This document shows positions 58,601 through 64,000 of a stretch of DNA of 64,000 nucleotides, in pieces. Within the stretch, counting starts at the first letter, position 1. Each line of letters starts with the position of its first letter. The DNA is from Amoebidium appalachense (lineage: Eukaryota > Ichthyosporea), in assembly GCA_963693365.1 (NCBI GenBank), contig CAVNZM010000002.1:7316001-7380000 (forward strand). Direction: 5' to 3'. Position numbers and translations under genes: made by a program. Under the pieces are notes generated by a model. That model did not search any database. It saw only the letters and a program-made list of their open reading frames with translations, and was not told the origin of the DNA.

Positions 58601-59971
58601 GAAGGAAGATGTTCACAGAAGGGTGCGATAACGAGGCCAAACGAATGACCCACACGCAGACCTATAGGTAAGGATACCACCACCACCCACCCGAAATAAA
58701 ACCTCACACAAGCAAAACGAAATCACAGTCCCTCTTACACCAACACACTTTTAACCACCACAGAAATGCACGCTGCACGGGTGCACACTCACACACACAT
58801 GAACACAACAGACATACATGCGCATACACGCACACGCAAAAGCACACACATAGACACATGCGCCCGGACACACACGCGCATATACATACACGCACAGACC
58901 CACAAGCGTGCGAGCGGGCACACACACACACACACCCCACACACCTACCCACACCCACACCCACGGGCACGCGCACGCAGAATCACACTTTCAAACAAAA
59001 CATCTGCATGCACGAGAAATAGCAAACACTTACCAAGAATAGGCAATCGGGTGAACCACCGAAACCCCTCCCCCACCCGTTCCTCCGGATGAAATGCAAA
59101 ACAACATCCAAAAAAATCAACTAGTGACATACAGTGCACGCACACAACAGAGAAAGAACATCGTTCAGCGGGCCCAAATACGAAAGCATGCGCACGTGCA
59201 CACACTTGTGCAGCGTTTAAATAGTTGAAATAATGATGGTATCCGAAAATTAGAGGAACCATAAGCTGTGTAAAACGGCGTGTACATGTGTGTCTGCAAA
59301 TTCGTGCGAGCATGAACTTCACAACGTGTAAATGCATCAAACCAACCATCTGTGTGTGATTTCAATACACTGTCAGAATAACAAGCAGTGTGCATTCATC
59401 GTTGCATGTGAGCATATGAAATGCAAGCCAAAAAGGAGAAAAAAAAAAATCGCAAAAGGTGGAAAACAGGAAGCTACACACGAAGATCCCAACCTGCCAC
59501 ACGGAGCATATGAAGCTTGAAAACAAAAAGGATGGTGCAACGTTTGAACGTATCATTTCAGCCAGTAATAAAACAGGAAATTATAGACAAACTATACACG
59601 TTTTTCTACATATCCCTTGGTTCTCCAGCAATGCTATCGGGAAGAAAACCACGTGTAATTTTTGTGTTTTAGGGAGGGCACTGAACGGATGTAAATATTG
59701 ACACATCATGACAGACAACTCCCCTTGAGCAAAAAAGAGACACAAATTCCGCTCAGAATTACAAAAATAAAGCTAGCATAACAGTGTAGGCCAGACAAAT
59801 CCAAGAAAGAAACAACACTGCAAAGTTTTTTCGCTTGCCCAAACGCCACAAAACGAGGAACCAACCGTGGGGAAAAAAACAAGGGGAAGAAAAGGCAAAC
59901 GTACCTTCAAAAACTGGACGTGTTGTTCCACCTTCCGGGTCCGGTCCGTGCCTGTCATATTGCTCGCTCAT
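51872..59971 (-). CDS. Gln-rich C2H2 zinc-finger protein, probable transcription regulator
   Basis: Three exons (59971-59905, 56954-55689 and 54150-51872) joined at GAAG|GTACGT, CACACAG|TCGG, GAAG|GTGGGT and TTTTCAG|GG give 1203 residues with consistent phase. An acidic N-terminus (EYSDEGDPSDDD) precedes one C2H2 finger at about residues 174-199: CTQPGC...HIRLKH, that is C-x4-C-x12-H-x4-H, followed by a basic patch. The remainder is Gln/Pro/His-rich with CAA/CAG runs (for example LLQLQLMQQHL) and ends QIVQDFDMPM. A single finger with long Gln-rich regions fits a DNA-binding regulator or coactivator subunit in the nucleus; I do not recognise the family. Within exon 3, about 95 codons (52810-53095) look wrong in the main frame but Gln-rich in another, bounded by C/G homopolymers. 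ATG 59971 is the only ATG before the donor; exon 1 is short, so an upstream exon is possible. Confidence 0.85.
54303..54378. repeat. poly-G tract (C2H2 gene intron 2)
   Basis: Two nearly pure G runs separated by GAGA, left of a dispersed repeat copy. Confidence 0.9.
54379..54476 (-). repeat. poly-C-bounded intronic repeat (C2H2 gene intron 2)
   Basis: On the minus strand: CATACTCTTTATGTGTGCTT, then GTTGTTCCCCATGAATGTGT and ACTCCATAATCTGTAGC. Poly-C (coding strand) lies on both sides, again in the sense direction of the gene. Confidence 0.65.
54477..54545. repeat. uninterrupted 69-nt poly-G run
   Basis: About 69 consecutive G residues on the plus strand, the longest homopolymer in the window. 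It lies within intron 2 of the C2H2 gene, where it is poly-C on the transcript. Confidence 0.9.
54628..55620. repeat. (TG)n and poly-G tracts (C2H2 gene intron 2)
   Basis: TG at 54628-54670, a repeated module of TG plus ATGGAGARAGAATTGTGTGG at about 54841-54985, TG then G43 at 55243-55313, and TG then G-rich at 55531-55617. Confidence 0.85.
57235..57320. repeat. (TG)n, poly-G and (GA)n (C2H2 gene intron 1)
   Basis: TG run, G-rich tract at 57248-57282 and a purine stretch to 57320. Confidence 0.85.
57341..57450 (-). repeat. poly-C-bounded intronic repeat (C2H2 gene intron 1)
   Basis: On the minus strand: GAGAATGGGCTCTGCTTATT, ATGCATCACACTCCTTATGT and GTTGTGTTGTCCGAAATTGA, then TACGTCCTCCATTC. 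Confidence 0.75.
57471..57557 (-). repeat. poly-C-bounded intronic repeat, second tandem copy (C2H2 gene intron 1)
   Basis: On the minus strand: TTTATGTATGGTTTGCATTC, TGTTGTCCGTTGTTCATGTG and TTTCGTACTTTATGACGCAT. It is separated from the preceding copy by a short poly-C run. Confidence 0.7.
57558..59904. other. rest of C2H2 gene intron 1
   Basis: Mostly unique sequence with short CA tracts (57895-57915, 58018-58070 and 58790-58960) and one poly-C run (58001-58018). No exon was found between the two coding exons. Confidence 0.5.
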
Positions 59972-62110
59972 TCTGCGGCGCAAATAATGCGCCACACTAA
60001 ACTACGTCTACTCTACCCACCTACAAAAAAACCCCGCTTCCTTCTTTTCTCCTTCCTCCTAGCGCTTTCGGCATGGAACACCACATGTCGAAAGCGGGCT
60101 GGAAAGCCGGACAAATTCTATCGCCAGTGTAAGACAGGAATGTCCTGTTGTTTATGCAGCCCTTAGGGGGAGAAAAGGGCTCTAAACTTACGGGGAAAAA
60201 ATGATGAAACATAAGTTTATAGAGCCGGTCTTGTGTCTACTTGCAGTGGCATAGAAGCTTCAAGGAACAACGTTTGCTAGGATGCGCAGTGCAGCAGTGC
60301 GCAAAATTATGTCTATTGCGAATCCCCTTGGTCGTATAATTTTTTTCACAGGAATGCCAAGCTTAGCCTACAGTATTACTATCCGTTCTTACAGGAAGAA
60401 TAAGTGTGAAAGATAACATCGAACGTTAAATTATGTTTGCTAAGTAAAAGGCCTCGAAAAACAAACACTTCCCTAAGTGAAAAATTAGTTGAAAGCTTCA
60501 AAAACGGTTCCATAGACCAGACCGGATCCACGTGTGCAGGTAGGGACAGCTGTTGCTGACATGTGATTGGCCACACGTTTCTGTGGGAGTTCTGGAGTAA
60601 GCGGCATATTTACATGCCTGACTAGAAACCAATGAAAAGCATGGAAGAAACAGAACGTTTCAAAGATGTGCTTAAAGGCATCCCCAGCTGAGAATTCCAG
60701 TAAAGCTAGGTCACTGTTAGCCTAGTTGATAAAAAGTTTTCAATACATAATAGTTTTTTGAAGTTTTTTACTTCTGAGGCTAAAGAAAAAATCTATTTAT
60801 AAGCTCGACTGTAATGCGAAGCTATGAGCTTGATCCAAGAGTGATGCAGCTTCCTTTTTTTTGCCGCGATTCTAGAACCGAATCAAATGCGCGTGATCAA
60901 TTATTCTAAAGACCGCACCTTTTATGGAAGGTCAACTTCATTTGTTCGAGCCTTCCTCACTATTGGTGGTTGCTAACCGCACTCGCTGGTGAGTGGCGCA
61001 TACTCATGTGTGCTTTTAGAAGCCACGAGGATTGCACAAAGCCAATCATATTCATGCAAAACATACTATCACTTCTTGATTGAACACGCCGTTATAAAAT
61101 CATGCTTTGCAATAACCTTTCTTCCAGGGTGTCGCATAGCGCTACCGTGACATCGATAATAACCACGTGCGACTCCGGGCCCGGGCTAGCCCAGGATGCG
61201 TTTGCGCAAATGATTGAGCCAGGTGACACGCAAAACTGGGCCGTTTCCGTTGTTTTTTTTTCAGCGGTGAGCCTCGATGTATGGCCGTGTGGCTTTTGTG
61301 GTTTTTTTTTTTGAGGTCCTGAGAGGGTAGGCCTAAACACATTTGGTGTGATGAGAGGTTTTACCTGAAGGGGAGTTGCGTAGTGGAGAGTATAAATGTG
61401 ATGGGAAGTAGTTGAGAGACTAAAATATCAAGTTTCTGGTGGCACATGTTAGAGCATTTCTCTGCCGCCCTTGACATCAAAGGTAGCATTTCAAAACTTT
61501 TGTTATTGCCCGTGCAAGTCATGGAGGGGGCATGGACTGGCGTGTGCTTGCTCCGCCAGCGCCTTTATCCCTATGGCCGCCTATTCAACGCAAGGTAATT
61601 CACGCAGACAAGTAAAAAAAGCCGGCCGAAACCGGTAGAAATGAACTGTGTCGTGCTGCAGTGCAACGTTCGTTCCACCTTTTTCTCCCAAGTGCTTTCT
61701 CCTACACACCCACTCTTGCACAGGCAAGACAACCAAGTGGCTGGCAGCACAAACACGATGTTCACACATAACATCCCAATGCACAAAACTAAGCCACCGA
61801 GGCAGGAAAAATGGTCACCCACTCAGCCCGATGCATGTGGCTGTGCATGTGAATGCTATAAAGGCTATGATGGGCAGGCACCTGCAAGTGTACACACACA
61901 CGCGCGTGCACTCGTAAGCATACACAGGCACACGTATGCATGGTCAGCAAGGCACACAGCAGCGCTCGTGTGTTTGTAGGCAAAGCTTGGCTACACAGAG
62001 CAATACAGCCGGCAAAAATCGCATGACCCAATGGGTGACTTCCTAAAATGGCTGCATCACCTGCATGTGCACATGCCTAGATGTCTTGGGCGGTGTTGGG
62101 AAGCAGGTGG
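59972..62110. other. unique intergenic DNA, nothing recognised
   Basis: The promoter of the C2H2 gene should lie at the left end. No RNA gene, conserved exon or repeat was recognised across 2.1 kb. Confidence 0.4.
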
Positions 62111-62119
62111 GGGGCTGGG

Positions 62120-62157
<38 letters not shown>

Positions 62158-62308
62158 GGTTGGTAGAATATGTGCTGTTTTTGGCAGCAGGGAAGGGGGG
62201 TGGGGGGGGGGGGGGGGGGGGGGGGGGGGGATTGCTGAGTTGTGAGGATAAGGCGGAGGTACGCGAAGGAGGATTGGATTCATATACTTCATGTTCGACA
62301 CCGGGGTG

Positions 62309-62343
<35 letters not shown>
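62120..62343. repeat. poly-G tracts
   Basis: Three G runs (62121-62155, 62201-62230 and 62310-62342) separated by short unique islands. Confidence 0.9.
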
Positions 62344-62562
62344 GGCAGAGGAGTGGGGGGTCGGCATGGCTTCACCGGTCGCGAGTCAGCAAAAAGACCA
62401 ACCCTGGTTCTCCTCAGAATCTGGGGCTGTAGGTTTTTCTCTGCTGCAACACACAAAGGGGGCCACCCGTCTGTGTTGGATGACGTGGTTTCCTTTCGGG
62501 ATTCGGCAGCAGAATACCACCTGCTGGGTACCATACACCGGGACCAGGTGTGTAAAACTCCT

Positions 62563-62802
62563 CATGCGGTATCGTTTCAAAATTCAACATTTACTATTGT
62601 ATTCCGTGTGTGGTACTCGTACCTTTCTGTTATATAAAACTGCACTCCCGTGTGTGATACACTAAATTTAATATCTCACATGCATGCGGTATCTTCATTT
62701 TAAAATTTAACATTTAATATTGTATTCCGTATATGGTACTCGTACCTTTCTGTTATATAAAACTGCACTCCTGTGTGTGATACACTAAATTTAATATCTC
62801 AC
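62563..62802. repeat. 120-bp tandem duplication
   Basis: Two head-to-tail units starting CATGCGGTATC at 62563 and 62683, about 93% alike by eye and AT-rich. A truncated third start (CCGTGTGTGATAC) follows. Confidence 0.88.
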
Positions 62803-63171
62803 TCCGTGTGTGATACTTGTGGGATTTCAGTTCTCGTGCTCGGTGAGCGCTACTTCTTATTAGTTTATGATATGATGGTGAGCTCTATTATTTACCTAAC
62901 CATGTATGGTATTGATGTTGTTTAATATACTTATTTCTTCCTTCTTTTTTCGTTCTTATAAATAAAAAAAATAAGGGGAGGAGGGGGGAGGGGGGAGGGG
63001 AGGGGGAGGAACCCTTTTGAAAGAATGCGGATGGTCACCAGCGTGCCCGGGCTTTAGTACCTTCATTTATTAGGGGAATGATTTTTAGGTTCATTTTGAC
63101 CTGAAGCTGACAACTGCCACGGAGAAACTCAACTCTTGTGAACGAGGATTCATGTCTATCCTTTACCCCCC
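62803..63171. other. unique DNA with one G-rich stretch, nothing recognised
   Basis: Short G-rich tract at 62975-63010; otherwise unremarkable. Confidence 0.4.
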
Positions 63172-63301
63172 GGGTACTGTGGATGACTTGGGCCCCCCCT
63201 GAGGATGGGCTCTGTTTATTATGCATACTCCTGATGTATGGTTTGCATTTTGCAGCCTATTATCCGTTGTTCTTGTGTACTTCGTACTTTATAACGTATT
63301 C

Positions 63302-63303
<2 letters not shown>
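63172..63303 (+). repeat. poly-C-bounded repeat, long copy outside a recognised gene
   Basis: Runs from CGGGTACTGTGGATGACTTG through GAGGATGGGCTCTGTTTATT and CTTGTGTACTTCGTACTT to GTATTCAA, then poly-C. Very similar to 10297-10440. If the sense-direction pattern holds, it predicts an unseen plus-strand gene here. Confidence 0.75.
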
Positions 63304-63337
<34 letters not shown>

Positions 63338-63438
63338 GGAGGATTTTTGTTCCAGTATGTTATCCTTTACCCTCCCCCCCAACCCACCCCGCCACCCACC
63401 CACCCACACATACACAACACAACACACACACACTCTCA

Positions 63439-63471
<33 letters not shown>

Positions 63472-63581
63472 ACACACACACACAAACACACACACATAGG
63501 TACTTGCAACTCACACAAAAACGGTGCACATTGGTTTTAACCGAAACATCCAGAAAATCCGAAGTACCCACACAAGTTTAT

Positions 63582-63626
<45 letters not shown>

Positions 63627-63730
63627 CATACCCCCCATCCATCCCCCACGCTTTTTCTCGTGTGCAGTGACCCCCCCCCCCCCCCCCCCCCTTTCAGTTC
63701 ATCCATCCCCCCCCCCCCCCCCCCACCAGC
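63304..63730. repeat. poly-C and (CA)n tracts
   Basis: C runs at 63304-63335, 63440-63470, 63583-63623, 63671-63691 and 63707-63724, with CA at 63420-63500. Confidence 0.9.
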
Positions 63731-63944
63731 ACTCCTACCCTCCCAACCCCCCTCCCCGTCCCAGCCCCCCAGCTTTCCCCCAAACCCAAAGGTCCGTTCT
63801 TCTTGTGACCTCTCTTTGCAGTCAGGGTAACTGCTTGTTTTTTGCTTATCGCTATATAAATGAAAACACTATGCGAAATCTTTTGCCATCCCTTTGCCTC
63901 AGTGGTGTTTGTTGTTCGGAATACGTAACTTTTTCACAGCGAGT

Positions 63945-63946
<2 letters not shown>

Positions 63947-64000
<54 letters not shown>
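63947..64000. repeat. (TG)n running off the window end
   Basis: At least 54 bp of pure TG, continuing beyond the window. Confidence 0.95.

Noticed and set aside
62380-62547. Possible plus-strand exon ending GGACCAG|GTGTGT
   Set aside because: The opposite strand is equally protein-like, the upstream boundary falls in poly-G, and no partner exon was found.
63946-64000. Telomere-like end
   Set aside because: Pure TG microsatellite without a G-rich telomeric unit; the window simply ends inside a repeat.

Overview
The window is nuclear DNA of a eukaryote with U2-type GT-AG introns of about 0.4-3 kb. About a third or more of it is simple-sequence DNA: very long poly-C/poly-G runs, (CA/TG)n, (CT/GA)n and some (TA)n. 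Four genes can be read with confidence and two more are broken or uncertain. A THAP-type zinc finger, a GATA-like finger, a papain-thrombospondin fusion and NC2-alpha together suggest an opisthokont, either a unicellular holozoan (ichthyosporean-like) or an invertebrate animal. This placement is an inference and the species is not identified.

Layout. 0-6.2 kb: simple repeats and unique DNA with no gene recognised. 6.26-8.04 kb: a 5'-truncated LINE whose reverse-transcriptase reading frame is still open, ending in an A tail. 8.66-16.92 kb (+): the eight-exon gene for NC2-alpha/DRAP1, a histone-fold transcription corepressor. 17-20 kb: repeats. 20-29.2 kb: a mobile-element zone. It has two SINE copies with target-site duplications, two inverted-repeat elements (MITEs), a frame-broken GATA-like finger gene and a THAP-domain gene with one frame break. 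29-38.3 kb: repeats with, at most, isolated candidate exons. 38.35-39.89 kb (+): a two-exon zinc-free MDR oxidoreductase. 41.67-48.73 kb (-): an eight-exon gene for a 747-residue secretory-pathway protein. It joins a signal peptide, a complete C1A cysteine protease, a thrombospondin type-1 repeat, two copies of an unrecognised six-cysteine domain and a C-terminal hydrophobic anchor. 51.87-59.97 kb (-): a three-exon gene for a 1203-residue Gln-rich C2H2 zinc-finger protein. 60-64 kb: unique DNA, a 120-bp tandem duplication and poly-C tracts.

The exon models of the four good genes come from splice sites and were checked by summing exon lengths and phases. The genes do not form an operon or an obvious pathway. 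Two nuclear regulators (NC2-alpha and the C2H2 protein), one oxidoreductase and one surface or secreted protease are simply neighbours.

The most unusual points are the protease-TSP1-double-domain protein, a dispersed repeat of about 110-180 bp bounded by poly-C and lying mostly in introns in the sense direction, uninterrupted G/C runs of up to about 69 nt, and well-preserved SINE and MITE insertions.
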